A stretch of 64,000 bases of DNA from contig JAHBBC010000013.1 in the NCBI GenBank assembly GCA_019915015.1, positions 992,001-1,056,000 on the forward strand, in the 5' to 3' direction. Under the pieces are notes generated by a model that saw only the letters and a list, made by a program, of their open reading frames with translations, made no database searches and was not told the origin of the DNA. Shown here one piece after another: positions 32,772 through 42,665 of the stretch (position 1 is its first letter; each line of letters begins with the position of its first letter). The position numbers were made by a program, and so were the translations under genes. Source of the DNA: Auriscalpium vulgare. Taxonomy: Eukaryota > Basidiomycota > Agaricomycetes > Russulales > Auriscalpiaceae.

Positions 32772-34236
32772 CGAAAGTACTGTGTTATCCTGTATGCCTC
32801 ACACTGCGCCCGAGGCATCACACCAACCACAATATTCTCAGGTGCATATATTTTGAACAATAGACAGTGATAAGGGCATGATGGATTGAGGAGTGATTGT
32901 ATGATGATACCTAATCGGAGTTGGCAAGCATAATAAGTAAAAATGGCGAGTATCACAGTTATTGTGGACCTTCCGCCACGAGCTCCACCAAAACCCACTC
33001 CTACGATTCTCACGTACACTTTGATATACACCGCAACGGTTGCCGGTAGCGGGCATTGCCACAAAACGCGGCCCTATCCTCACGCTATATAGACAGGAGA
33101 TTCATTGCGACCCTGCACCAGGGCAACTTGCCTTGCATATGTGAGGAATTTCCGGAATCGTACCGCTGTGCTCAGCAACGGCTCTCTAAAAGCTAGTTAT
33201 ACAGAAAGCGTGTAGATGTCAAATGATATCCTCTCTGATTGACCTGTGACCGGCAACTGTGATGCACTCAGTCGTCAACGCGTCACCAGTCGATTGAAGG
33301 ACGCCTTGTTCCAGACAAATAGCGCGCCGTCTGCGGCCTCCGCTCTTGATTGGTGTAGGCAAGTTGACTTCGTGTTGACTTTGCGGAACGCAAGCATGCT
33401 CAAATGCGCTGCTTTAAGTGCATCATGGGAGGAAGAGGGCGGAGACCGCGAGCAGTGGAGGAACACGGACTGATGGCCCTTGTGTTTTTAGCAGTCGGTG
33501 TTGGAACGAGTCAGGCAGGGCGGCCGCGTAGCGGCAATTGCCGGTGCTTTTGCCTTGCTCCCCTCACCACAATTAAGTTATGACTTGGCATACAACATCA
33601 TCTGCTGCTTGAATACACACTTGACTGGCGGCATACGCTGCTTCTGAGATAGCCACCATCGGGGATTTCCAGCTATGAACCTAGAATTCGTATGCGCCAG
33701 CTTCGCTGGCCGAGCTCGGCCATCTTGCTTGTCGTTGAGGGTAGCCGGACGTCATGCGCAGTGTCATGGAGGCATGCTGTTTTCCTCGGTGCGTGGTGTA
33801 TGCTACTCATCTGATCACTTTCACCTGACCTGGCTTGCGTCCAGGGATACCTCTGATCATATTGCCGTGTCTAACCGCGTCGAGAAACACTACGCCAGGG
33901 GCGACTGTCTTCATGCAGAGGAACCTTAAACAAGGAGATCCGTAATGGAACGAGGCCTCGCATTATGTGAATGTATGCAAAGGCACGTACGCTGTATAGC
34001 GTTGCGTTGTCATTCTCTGCTGCCCTGACCTTCACAAACATGCCTCCGGCGCCTGCGATGCGAAGCTCTCCAACTGGTGCGCAGTCTTCATTGTCGGATC
34101 GGAAGGTCCGATCATCAACGCCACTCCGTCGGAGGAACAACGGTACGTAGCATATCCGCGCAACGTTTCCTATTGTCATGTCCTCTTTAGCGCAATGCAG
34201 TGCCGCCGTCACGACACTGCGGCCTTGTACTTGAGC
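32772..34236. other. Intergenic, no reliable gene
   Basis: Short frames only. A 145-codon minus-strand frame (33871-34308) spans the TATA box of the gene at 34307 and has no recognised domain; it is not called. The palindrome CGGCAATTGCCG is at 33532-33543. Confidence 0.45.
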
Positions 34237-34243
34237 TATAAAA
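34237..34243 (+). promoter_or_regulatory. TATA box of gene 34307-35152
   Basis: TATAAAA 64-70 bp before the ATG. Confidence 0.65.
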
Positions 34244-34306
34244 TACTTGCACCGCGGTCGGATACAGTAGGCATCAACCCCTCCTCTCCACCAGTCCAAA
34301 TAACTC

Positions 34307-35152
34307 ATGGCTACTTACACTTCCATCCCGCAACCTGACCAGCGCGACTTCTACATCATGCAGAGCGTTCCCTCCAGTGCCGATGGCAAAGCTGCGTCCG
34401 CGCCTCCGGCGCCTCCGTGCGACGCCACACCGTCTCGAGGAAACATCGAGTTGCGCATCCGTCCGACCAGTTCAATACCATCTGCTTCCCGTCAGAATTT
34501 GCCCTCGGAGCGCAAGATGTTGAAGAGGGCTCCTCGATACGTGTCCCACGTGCGGGAATCCCAGCCCAACCTGAACCTCAAGCCCTACGATGCCTGGAAT
34601 GATGCCATCTTTTGGGCCGCGCGGTGTGGAGGGCAGTTCGACAACTCTAGAATCACGTCTGCACCCCGCTCTCCCACAGTTGCGCGCAACTCGGTGGAAA
34701 GGTACCACATCCGGGCTTGCGAGAATGAATGGAGGCCAGACCCGAGGGACGCCACAATCGATTCCCTCCCGACCTTCGGCCGCGTTCAAGATGCCGTTGC
34801 CGCACTGATAGCTAACCCAACCCCGGCGCCGTGCGAATTCCGTTTCCGTCGCAATACGATGCCACATGGCGGGGGCTTTTCGTTCTCGTTCTGCAACGCA
34901 TGCCCCCAGCCCCCGTTTCTCGCACTCGTGTACGTCATATTGTGGAGAGAGAGAGGCGCACCGGTATTGGGACTGTTGGCTTTGTATCCTGGGATGAGCG
35001 TGGACAAATTGGATGAGTCTGAAGTGCCGGTGCGGAGGGAGGATGTGAAGGGGATGCGGGATGTCTGCGTGCGGGTGGGACGAGTTTCTCTTCCTGAGAT
35101 GCTCGAATGTGAGGCGCTACTATACGGTATATGTAGTGAACACACACATTGA
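34307..35152 (+). CDS. Hypothetical intronless protein, CF-LYP core family
   Basis: A 281-residue protein starting MATYTSIPQPDQRDFYI. The N-terminal half is Ser/Pro/Arg-rich, with PRYVSHVRE at about 70 that may match PRYIDPNSD of the gene at 35969. The core starts at about residue 173: CEFRFRRN, then FSFSFCNACPQPPF, a VYVILW strand, GLLALYPG (the LYP signature), and VCVRVG. CDFRK and FTFCRA of the next gene align with CEFRF and FSFCNA, making this pair one of the best matches. The C-terminus (CEALLYGICSEHTH) is unlike the others. Same strand as the gene at 35969, own TATA box. Function unknown. Confidence 0.7.
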   Translation: MATYTSIPQPDQRDFYIMQSVPSSADGKAASAPPAPPCDATPSRGNIELRIRPTSSIPSASRQNLPSERKMLKRAPRYVSHVRESQPNLNLKPYDAWNDAIFWAARCGGQFDNSRITSAPRSPTVARNSVERYHIRACENEWRPDPRDATIDSLPTFGRVQDAVAALIANPTPAPCEFRFRRNTMPHGGGFSFSFCNACPQPPFLALVYVILWRERGAPVLGLLALYPGMSVDKLDESEVPVRREDVKGMRDVCVRVGRVSLPEMLECEALLYGICSEHTH

Positions 35153-35904
35153 GTACTAAATCCACTGCTTTGTTGGTGATTATTCGAACTGGAGAGCCCG
35201 AGGGCCGCGCGCACTAGCGGCAATTGCCGGCGCGCCTGCTTCGACAAGCCTTGCCCTTCTACCTGCTGGCTACACCACAGGATCTCCAACGGCAAGCTCC
35301 CGGGACATCATATGCAGTCTATCGTCTTGTGTATCATGAACACCCCCCTATCTCGTCAATCTCGCTGCTCCCATGGACGAGCGCCGCGGAGTTTGGGCTT
35401 GACGCTCCGGTGTGTGGTAGTCCTCTGCTTCAATTCCAGCTTTATTCAGCCACGTCTAGGCACGGCGCAATAGCAGTATTGGGTAATCCTGCTGTACGCG
35501 CGGCCAGTAGGCTCATGAAAGACGAGTCATGAAGACTTTCTATGGAATGAAGACGCGGCCCTCGATGGCGGGATGTTGGGTGGCGATGTCGGGCAGTGTG
35601 CGGTTGTGGTGCGCTCTCATTCTAGTCCATTTCTAATTGAACTCATGTTGCATCCACCTTGTGTTAGAGTTCCCGGGCCATGGCTAACGTCAGTTAACCC
35701 CCGCGCCCATTGTACTCGACGCCACGTGTGCCGCGCAGTGCACGTTTCCGCCTCATGTTGCGCCAGAGCGACAAGTGACGAAGGTATCGCATCAATTTTG
35801 CACAGCCCGAGCCTCTAACTCTATTTACAACAACAGTCTCTCTCCATTTCGGTCGCCAGTGACATGCATCAAGTGGTGTCTAGGCGCGCTTTATTCTCAA
35901 CCTT
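35153..35904. other. Intergenic spacer
   Basis: Contains the palindrome CGGCAATTGCCG (35218-35229), also found at 33532, so gene 34307-35152 is flanked by the two. Otherwise short frames only. Confidence 0.5.
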
Positions 35905-35911
35905 TATAAAA
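35905..35911 (+). promoter_or_regulatory. TATA box of gene 35969-36949
   Basis: TATAAAA 58-64 bp before the ATG, followed by a C-rich leader. Confidence 0.65.
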
Positions 35912-35968
35912 GCGCCTGCCTCATCGCAGGTCCAGCACCCTCATCCGCCCCCCCATCGAGACATCAGT

Positions 35969-36949
35969 ATGCTCGCTCAATTCTGGATATCATGGCAGTC
36001 CAATTACCTTCAAACTGAGGCTCCTTGCAGTGCAATCAGTCCTTCCACTTCCCCCTCGCTAACTGCGCTCGCCACGCTCGATGCGCCACATCCAAAGCAC
36101 ACCGACACGCTCTCATTCCCGCACACCGCCAACACAGACACGTCACCCACTGGCACGACGACGGGAGCTACGTTCCCCGGAGCGGTTTCAGGCCACGACA
36201 ACGAGTGTCTCGAGTCGGACGCCGCGTCCATGTCGCCACACTGTTCTGTGAACCTAGACACCCTCGCGGCGCAGGGGAGGGACTCCGATAGATTGCGCGA
36301 TGGAAAGTCTACCATTGGGACGACTTCCTCCGGCTCTCCCTCCATGGATCCTACCGACCCTGACGACATACCCCCGGTGCTCCCAGAGTTAAAGTTTCTC
36401 CTCACAACACCAGAGGACACTGTGGAGGTACCCAGCGACGGTCCATCCCCCCTGGTCAAGCTCACATCACCTCACGTCTGGCGCAAGAACAAGCCCCGCT
36501 ACATCGACCCAAACTCGGACGTTCTCTCGCCGCACTGGGGCACCCGTGCTGAGCGCGCAGCACGCAGCGCGGCCGCCCCTTCTGTTGTCAAGTCAGATTG
36601 GGTCCACATCGAGCTCTGCGTGTACATCGACACCCTGATGCGCCGTGGGATGCAGTGCGACTTCAGAAAATATGACGACGGGCTCCTGAGCCCCGGGATC
36701 ATAGAGTTCACGTTCTGCCGCGCGATACGGGACACACAGCCATGTTATAAAATCGCGATAATTGGGGGTAAGCTGATGCGCGCAGAGCTGATCTTGTTCC
36801 CTGATCAGGGCCCAGAGGCCATTCGGGACGAGCTCAGCTCAATTGGGATGAAGGATGAGATTGTCGGGATTGTTGGCTTGTACGACGGGTACCTATGCAC
36901 TGGGTGGTTGGCGAATATGCGGTTTGTGGGTAGCAAGCGGGTGAAATGA
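35969..36949 (+). CDS. Hypothetical intronless protein, CF-LYP core family (best-preserved example)
   Basis: A 326-residue protein starting MLAQFWISWQSNYLQ; the in-frame extension to 35864 spans the TATA box. Residues 20-180 are Thr/Ser/Pro/Asp-rich. A link region (SPHWGTRAERAARSA) has a counterpart in the gene at 38835. The core, about 228-318, reads QCDFRKYDD, IIEFTFCRAI, CYKIAIIGGKL, MRAELILFPDQ, a helix AIRDELSSIG, EIVGIVGLYD and GYLCTGWLANMRF. This gives the fullest statement of the family pattern: C-x-F, F-x-F-C, a YKI strand, A-x-L-x-L-F/Y-P, a helix, G-I-V/A, C-x-G-W-L. No membrane segment or catalytic triad is visible. Function unknown. Confidence 0.75.
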   Translation: MLAQFWISWQSNYLQTEAPCSAISPSTSPSLTALATLDAPHPKHTDTLSFPHTANTDTSPTGTTTGATFPGAVSGHDNECLESDAASMSPHCSVNLDTLAAQGRDSDRLRDGKSTIGTTSSGSPSMDPTDPDDIPPVLPELKFLLTTPEDTVEVPSDGPSPLVKLTSPHVWRKNKPRYIDPNSDVLSPHWGTRAERAARSAAAPSVVKSDWVHIELCVYIDTLMRRGMQCDFRKYDDGLLSPGIIEFTFCRAIRDTQPCYKIAIIGGKLMRAELILFPDQGPEAIRDELSSIGMKDEIVGIVGLYDGYLCTGWLANMRFVGSKRVK

Positions 36950-38747
36950 TGAATGTGAATTCAGGATATGCTTTCATTGTGATATGAGAGATGGTGCGCG
37001 CTCTTCCTCGCGGGCTGCCCATGCCTGTGAGCGGCAAATACGCGAATGGCGCGATTCAGTGAGCCCTCCTCACCCACACTGGCTATTTTTTTTCGTTTGC
37101 TTCGATACGTACGCGTTCCATCTACGTAAATTCCACGGAATATGGCCCTGGGTTTGAAGTCCGCTATGTTGCAGCTATGTGAGGGAGTCCGTGGTGCAGG
37201 AAGCGTGGGTGCATGAGTTGCAGGAGACCGTACCGGGGTCGGTATTCAAGTGGCGTCGGAGTGCAACCGCGATAGCGAGGCCTTGAAATCGGGGTAACCG
37301 TGACACACGGACGAGCTGTAGCCTACACCCCCTGCTCACGCTGCGTCAACATGGGTCCACAATGACGTCATATTGTCTGACAGTCCGCTATCTTGGCGGT
37401 ATATAACGATGAACAAAATCCTGGACATACCATCTAGAATAGTCGTATCGTGATCGCTGAAACGGCCATTAGCGTCGTGACTCACGTACACAGTCAAGTA
37501 AACATACCAAGCATGCTTGTTAAATCTGGCAGCCCGCCGGTCGCGCTTCAAAAGCTCGTCCGCCCCATTCGCCCGACTGTTCGAGCACCAGCTCTCCCAA
37601 CTGTGCGTCCTCCACTGCCCTCGCCTTGAGCACCGCCAGCGCTCGGAGTGCGTCGCCATCCGACCAGTCGACCTTGAGGCAGTGCAGGCCCGAGCGCGGA
37701 CTTGTCTCCCGCAGAAGCAGCGCACAGACGCCGCGTCTGTAGCAAGAGGCGAGCCTCACCGGTCCATCATGACTGCATAGATGAGCCTCCCGTAGTTAGA
37801 TGATGTCGGTGGCGATGCCCACAGCAAACTGCTGGACTCGGTGGAGGTGCGGGACGCCAGCGATGCACTGGCAGGCTCGTCGGGACCGAACTCGCCACAG
37901 TAGCCAAGCTGTAGTCATAGCCGGTCTCGAAGCTGACAGCGCCGACGTCGTGCAGTAGCCAAGTGAGAGCAAGGTACTCGAAGAAAGAGACATATCCTGA
38001 GCGCGTTCGGTGAAAGCGATTTTCAAGCGCCCAAAATTATTTGTCAGAACCAAACATGCAACAATACTCGTCTACTCCGGACGAGATCCATTCACTGGCA
38101 GGACTTGCTGTCGATGGCGACGACGGTATGTCGCAGTGGTGCGCATCCCTCGCAAATTTGTTTCCTTTGCTATGGCTTGTGCACGACTCTATCCTCCTTA
38201 TCCTCTGATCGCGACTGGGCCTCGACGCCGCCGAAGCCATGCTCGTTGTGTAACCGCCGTTTGCGCACCTTTACGGGCATTGTCAAGCTATCAACTTGGC
38301 AACTAGAGCCGTGCGCGCGTTGCGAGGTTGAGCAGGTGCGGGGTGTAGGGGAATGCGGCTTGGCAAGTGGGTGACTTCTGCTCGTATCTTCGAAGTGGCT
38401 TGACCGTCAGCCCATGCTCAGCCTCCCCCTCTGCCTCCCCCGCCACTGCGCCCTGACCGTGACACGCTTTGAGCCACCGGATCTATCTTCCACTTACGGA
38501 TCGCCTGTGCTCTCGAGGCACAGAAGGACATACGAAGGCATACCGGGCAATGCGCGGAAAGAGACTAGCCGCACGCGATACTATGGTTGAAAGGTCAAAT
38601 TCCCCGCTTTGTACCACGCTGATCGTCCAAGCAGTGTCTACGCACCGTCGATGCATCGTCCAAGCGCTCGCTTTTCATCCCCAAGTTGTCCCGAGTAACC
38701 AGCACAGCGCTTGCGACGCATTGTCGTGCTGCTTTGGCCTAGGCTCG
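36950..38747. other. Intergenic with possible decayed minus-strand coding fragments
   Basis: Between about 38050 and 37400 (minus) pieces in different frames read like protein: FFEYLALTWLLHDVGAVSFE, TSSNYGRLIYAVMMDR, and LKVDWSDGDALRALAVLKAR. LLHDVG resembles an HD dyad of phosphohydrolase-type proteins, but the frames do not join by credible introns and the rest of that domain was not found. No gene is called. Confidence 0.35.
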
Positions 38748-38754
38748 TATAAAA
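38748..38754 (+). promoter_or_regulatory. TATA box of gene 38835-39580
   Basis: TATAAAA 81-87 bp before the ATG at 38835 (another ATG at 38812 is in a different frame). Confidence 0.6.
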
Positions 38755-38834
38755 TACCCGCGCTCCGTCTCTCGGTGCGCTCATCCCTCTCAACACCTCG
38801 CTGCTGTAGGGATGGACATTCCATTCTGGCCAGC

Positions 38835-39580
38835 ATGGATGCGCTTCTCCCTCCCCCTCAAGCCCACCTCCTCGCCTTGCGACGCACCATCCCGCAGCCA
38901 TCCCACGTCGTCAGCGCCACAGGAGCGTCCTGCCAAGGCCAGCGACTTCTGCCTGGTGGTCCCGTCTTTGGTCCTCACGACGCCGAGGGCGACACGACGG
39001 CACTCGCAGACGACGGGACCCCAGCGCGCCGCTTCGCATTTGAAGCCCCATCCCCATACACGCGCGGACTCGGCCGCAAGCCTGAGGTGCGCTACCCCGA
39101 GCCGGACAACTCACGCCCAAATGGCGCTCCAGAGCTGAGAACGCACGGCGCTGTGCGCACTTCGCCAAGAAGCTGGATGTGAAGGCGCGCTGCAGCCTCC
39201 GCATCTTCCCTTCCGGAGGCATCGCGAGCCCGACGCCTGCTGCACCCGCGGGCGTCGACGTCGAGTTTGTGTTCCGCCGCGTGCATAAGTCACCCCGGAG
39301 GAAGTACAAGATCGTGTGTCGGATCGAGGGGAGGATTGCGGAGGCGACGTTGACCCTGTATCCCGGTTGCCGTGTCAAGAGTCTGCAGGACACGCTGAGA
39401 ATTGGACGGAGCGGGGAGGAGGAAGAGGTTGGGATTGCGATCTTCCCTGACAGGCCCCCATGTGCTGGGTGGTTGTGGGAGATACGGTACGCAGTGATTA
39501 TTATTTGTGGACTTTTGTACTACATACTCAATGAGCTGTGCGATGCGAGGATCGTGAACTTGAGTCGAGGAGGCAGTTAG
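38835..39580 (+). pseudogene. Hypothetical CF-LYP core family gene with one frame break
   Basis: Starts MDALLPPPQAHLLALRRT in one frame, readable to 39182; the homologous continuation is in another frame from about 39110 to 39580. The switch fits one missing C near 39110. Support: before it, VRYPEPDN matches PRYIDPNS of the gene at 35969; after it, LTPKWRSRAENARR matches LSPHWGTRAERAAR. The core follows: RCSLRIFPS, VEFVFRR, YKIVCRIEG, AEATLTLYPG, VGIAIFPD and CAGWLWEIR. The tail adds a hydrophobic stretch (YAVIIICGLLYYIL). Because the rest is well kept, the break may be a base-call error, and the gene may be intact. Function unknown. Confidence 0.6.
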
Positions 39581-40468
39581 CAGTCGACCGTTCGCTCCCT
39601 TTTCGAATTGATTCACCCTCGAGTTGCTACATCCGAGTCCAGATACCTCGTCGACTCCGTCTTCCAGCCCGTTGCGCCGATGTCCAAAAGGTCAAAGTCT
39701 ATCTACGCTCGGACAACGCATACCTGTGATCGATTCTGGTGCGTCCAGCCTATTCACATCATCTTCTATAGCGTTGAATGCCGTGCGCTTTGCGTTACGG
39801 AAGAGGTTCATTGAGGGGGACGATAGCGTATGTTGGTTGTTCCCGCAAATATAACCCTTTTTCTCCCGCTGGATACCAGAGCTACCGCTCGCGCGCACGA
39901 GCTACTTCCAAGCCAGGCCATCGATTCCCTCGTGCGGTCTCGCATCGACCAACGCGGTCTCTCCCAATGCGCCCGGTCGTCATGCGGCCGGTGCTCAAAG
40001 GCCGTGGTGAGCACTGCTGCGCCGCAGGAGCGGTAAATCTGCTTTGCCATATGTAAACGGCGACATGATCTGTGCGTCGTCATGCTCGCTATCCTTGCGC
40101 TAGCTGATCTCCGCGCTAGGCCCGAGAAAACAATCCCAATGTCACTAGTATGTAAGCATTCTAAGACATCGCGATGTTGGTAAGTTCGGTGTATACCACT
40201 GCTGCGGACAGTATCCTCTATCTCATCGTCGTATCTTCAACGGTTCAACGACCGCATCGTCGGTCAGCGCCGTCGATCTCTCTCTTCTCCTCTGACACCT
40301 CCACAGTTACCTCTCGTATACTACTGTGACCCCCAAAGAATTGTAAAGAGTTTTGCCGTCTTTTCTTCCCTGCAGAACGTCAAATCAGCATCGTGTGTCC
40401 TCTTATCGCCCATTCTCTGTTGAGCACTCACTATTACCTTCAGTGGCAATGTCTCCGCAAACCTCCAA
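39581..40468. other. Intergenic, no gene recognised
   Basis: Several overlapping frames of 60-110 codons on both strands without domain or consistent codon use. Confidence 0.45.
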
Positions 40469-41191
40469 TCAACGTTTACAAGCCTCTCCACGCGTTTCTT
40501 CGGCGTGATACCAGCGATCCAGGTGACCCGCCACCTTTGCAATATAATCATCGATAGTATCGATCCCGCTTTTCTCTTCACCGACTTTTAGTTTGTGCTT
40601 TGCTTGAAAGTCGAGCATCATATGAAGTATTCCGTCGAATTTGACAATGTGTAGATATGTCAAAGCATCCCTGGTATCAGGGTACCGCAAACCTGCATCA
40701 GCACACTGTCTGATGACGTTCAATGCACCACGTCGCAACGTGTCCCATATTTCGACAGACACAGACGCCGGTGCAATTGCCTGACGTTGCCACAGATGGT
40801 GCACTTCGAAAAGAGTGGATGGGATAGGATCCCTTGTGTCCTTAAAACTTGCCCATCCCGCTGTCGGCATATGAATGTGTATCATCGGCCGCTCGGACTC
40901 GGATATCGAAGTTGAAGGAGCTAGGTATTCGCGGAGGTGCAATATTTGTGAGAACGATTGTTCTGTCTCGTATGCACGGTCACGAGCATCTTGGGACAAG
41001 TGCAAATGAAGCCTGCAGTAAGAATCGCCGTGTTGGATGTCCAAGATGACGACATCATCCTGCTGTCCGAAGTTCGCCGTGATTGTATATTTCTGGTAGT
41101 CGTTGGGGTCATCAGATACGGCCCTAAAACATACTGGTGAATCGGGGCCCAAATATTTGGCAGGGATTTGAAAATATTGTGGCGACGACAT
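40469..41191 (-). CDS. Hypothetical intronless protein, tentative CF-LYP relative
   Basis: A 240-residue protein starting MSSPQYFQIPAKYLG; the start is set by a TATA box 53 bp upstream. Residues 20-125 show VCFRAVS, KYTITANF, VVILDI, CRLHLHLSQ (in the place of AxLxLYP) and MIHIHMPTAGWASF (in the place of GI.GLY..GW), in the same order as other members. Unlike them it has no long Pro/Ser-rich N-terminus; the extra region is C-terminal and helical (IWDTLRRGALNVIRQCADAG, GILHMMLDFQAKHKL). No known domain. Membership is weaker than for 34307, 35969 and 38835. Confidence 0.6.
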   Translation of the reverse strand: MSSPQYFQIPAKYLGPDSPVCFRAVSDDPNDYQKYTITANFGQQDDVVILDIQHGDSYCRLHLHLSQDARDRAYETEQSFSQILHLREYLAPSTSISESERPMIHIHMPTAGWASFKDTRDPIPSTLFEVHHLWQRQAIAPASVSVEIWDTLRRGALNVIRQCADAGLRYPDTRDALTYLHIVKFDGILHMMLDFQAKHKLKVGEEKSGIDTIDDYIAKVAGHLDRWYHAEETRGEACKR

Positions 41192-41243
41192 GGTGAGGGG
41201 AAATGGCGAAAGGTGATGCAGGCTCTCAGAGTCGCAGTCGCAG

Positions 41244-41251
41244 TATTTATA
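41244..41251 (-). promoter_or_regulatory. TATA box of gene 40469-41191
   Basis: TATAAATA on the minus strand, 53-60 bp before the ATG at 41191. Confidence 0.65.
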
Positions 41252-42310
41252 GCCAATATCCAAGCGCCATAATCATGCCTAAACGTATGGAGGGGCCGCG
41301 AAACAGCTGTGGCACCGCGAGCTACGTGTTGTGCTACTGATATTGCTGACTGGTGAGCGACATCGTGTGTTCTAGAATTATTCTATGAGCGCACGCAGCG
41401 CCCACGAGGTCCTTCTGTGTATATGCAATGTTACGTGCACATCACACGTCACAACTGCGGCGTACGTTGTTCTCGGCTATGATAGCATGGGCTTATAACC
41501 TTTCGGAGGAGAGGCGCAGATATTTGGCTGATATGGGAGACGAAGGTCGGTGTGAGGATGCCGTGTCCGACTCTCGGAGGCACCCCACGTACTATGCGCG
41601 GCCACCATTCTGCGAGACGCGAAGGAGCGCGCGCAGGCAGATATTGCTTATTGACCCTAGGACAGCGAAGCAAATGATGGTTGAGCGTGAGCCGGCTGGG
41701 GAGAGAAATAGTGAACACGCCCCGACTATCTGCCAGCAACAGCGATGTCGGCCGCCACTGCGCCCGGGCCAATTCCTACAACGACAACAAGCAGACAGCA
41801 TGGCCCTACTAATGCTCGTTACTCGTCACTGCTCGGATATCCAGCTGGTCACCAGTCTACGTCTGTTGTGTTCATTGCGATCAAGCCGTCACCGGTCACT
41901 GCTGACTTGACTTCGCTTGGCTCATCAGTAGGGCCTCGGGCGGAAGGACAGGCGTAGACGTTGTCTTTTGGCAGCTATCCAGACCTCTGCAGTGCTAAGT
42001 GCGTCGCATACCTAGCTATCAGCTTCATATTCTGCTTACATGACACGTAGTTCTTGTCAGTAAGGTCTGCGCCGCATCACCTATTCCACGTTTTCTCTCG
42101 TGCGTCGCCTGTATCACGCCGTTAGTCGCCATTACCGGTACCAAGCCAACATCCTTCTAGATGTGCCGTCCAACGTCCATGACACGTCAGCTGATCAAGG
42201 CCGGGCGGGATACACGATTGTGGCCGGCAAGACTCCAGTGGAATGTCGCGTGGCGGGTGGAGGGTGATGTTAGCCTCGTGTGCGAGAGGCAGAGCACAAG
42301 GTGCTTGTTG
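41252..42310. other. Intergenic with a possible small exon
   Basis: At 41745-41957 (plus) a frame begins MSAATAPGPIPTTTTSRQHG and reads smoothly for 70 codons, perhaps an exon of a small gene. No domain and no partner exon was found. The 5-bp target duplication of the retrotransposon follows at 42311. Confidence 0.35.
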
Positions 42311-42315
42311 CATGG
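42311..42315. repeat. Target-site duplication, left (CATGG)
   Basis: Identical to 60129-60133, directly outside the two outer LTRs. Confidence 0.85.
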
Positions 42316-42613
42316 TGTGAGACTAACGGCCTCTCGAGCTAATCTTGATGCTTGTGTGCTTGAAGATGTTCGAGAGTAGCTGTTAGAACACGGGTTGCAA
42401 GGAAGAGAGTTCAGTCAAACCAGAACAGAGTGGGGGAAAGTTCGGGTTCAAGAGAGACTAGCTAGATACAAACACGTAGCTAGCTATGTATACTACTTAC
42501 TAATCTACTGATTTCCGGGTGATAACAAGTCCGCCGGGAGGCGGACACGCAACTCCTGCCGAAACGAGGAGTCAGCGGCGGGAACTGAGGTGAGTCGGCG
42601 CGCGGGCGTTACA
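42316..42613 (-). repeat. 3' LTR of the outer element
   Basis: 298 bp, TG...CA ends, identical to 59832-60128 except for one extra G in a G-run (GTGGGGGAAAG against GTGGGGAAAG). A purine-rich tract (GGCGGGAGGGCGAA on the minus strand, 42614-42627) adjoins it, as expected for a polypurine tract. Confidence 0.92.
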
Positions 42614-42665
42614 TTCGCCCTCCCGCCTTGCTCGGAAAGGCGTACCTTGTACGCTGAGCGACGAC

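Noticed and set aside
33871..34308. 145-codon minus-strand frame
   Set aside because: It overlaps the TATA box and start of the better-supported gene at 34307 and has no domain.
35205..35230. Minus-strand CGGCAATTGCCG-CTAG-T as a Helitron end
   Set aside because: The hairpin touches CTAG without the usual spacer, and the second copy (33532) has CTAC.
37400..38050. HD-domain (cyanamide-hydratase-like) gene suggested by LLHDVG
   Set aside because: Only the dyad-like hexapeptide fits; neighbouring pieces are in different frames with no credible introns.
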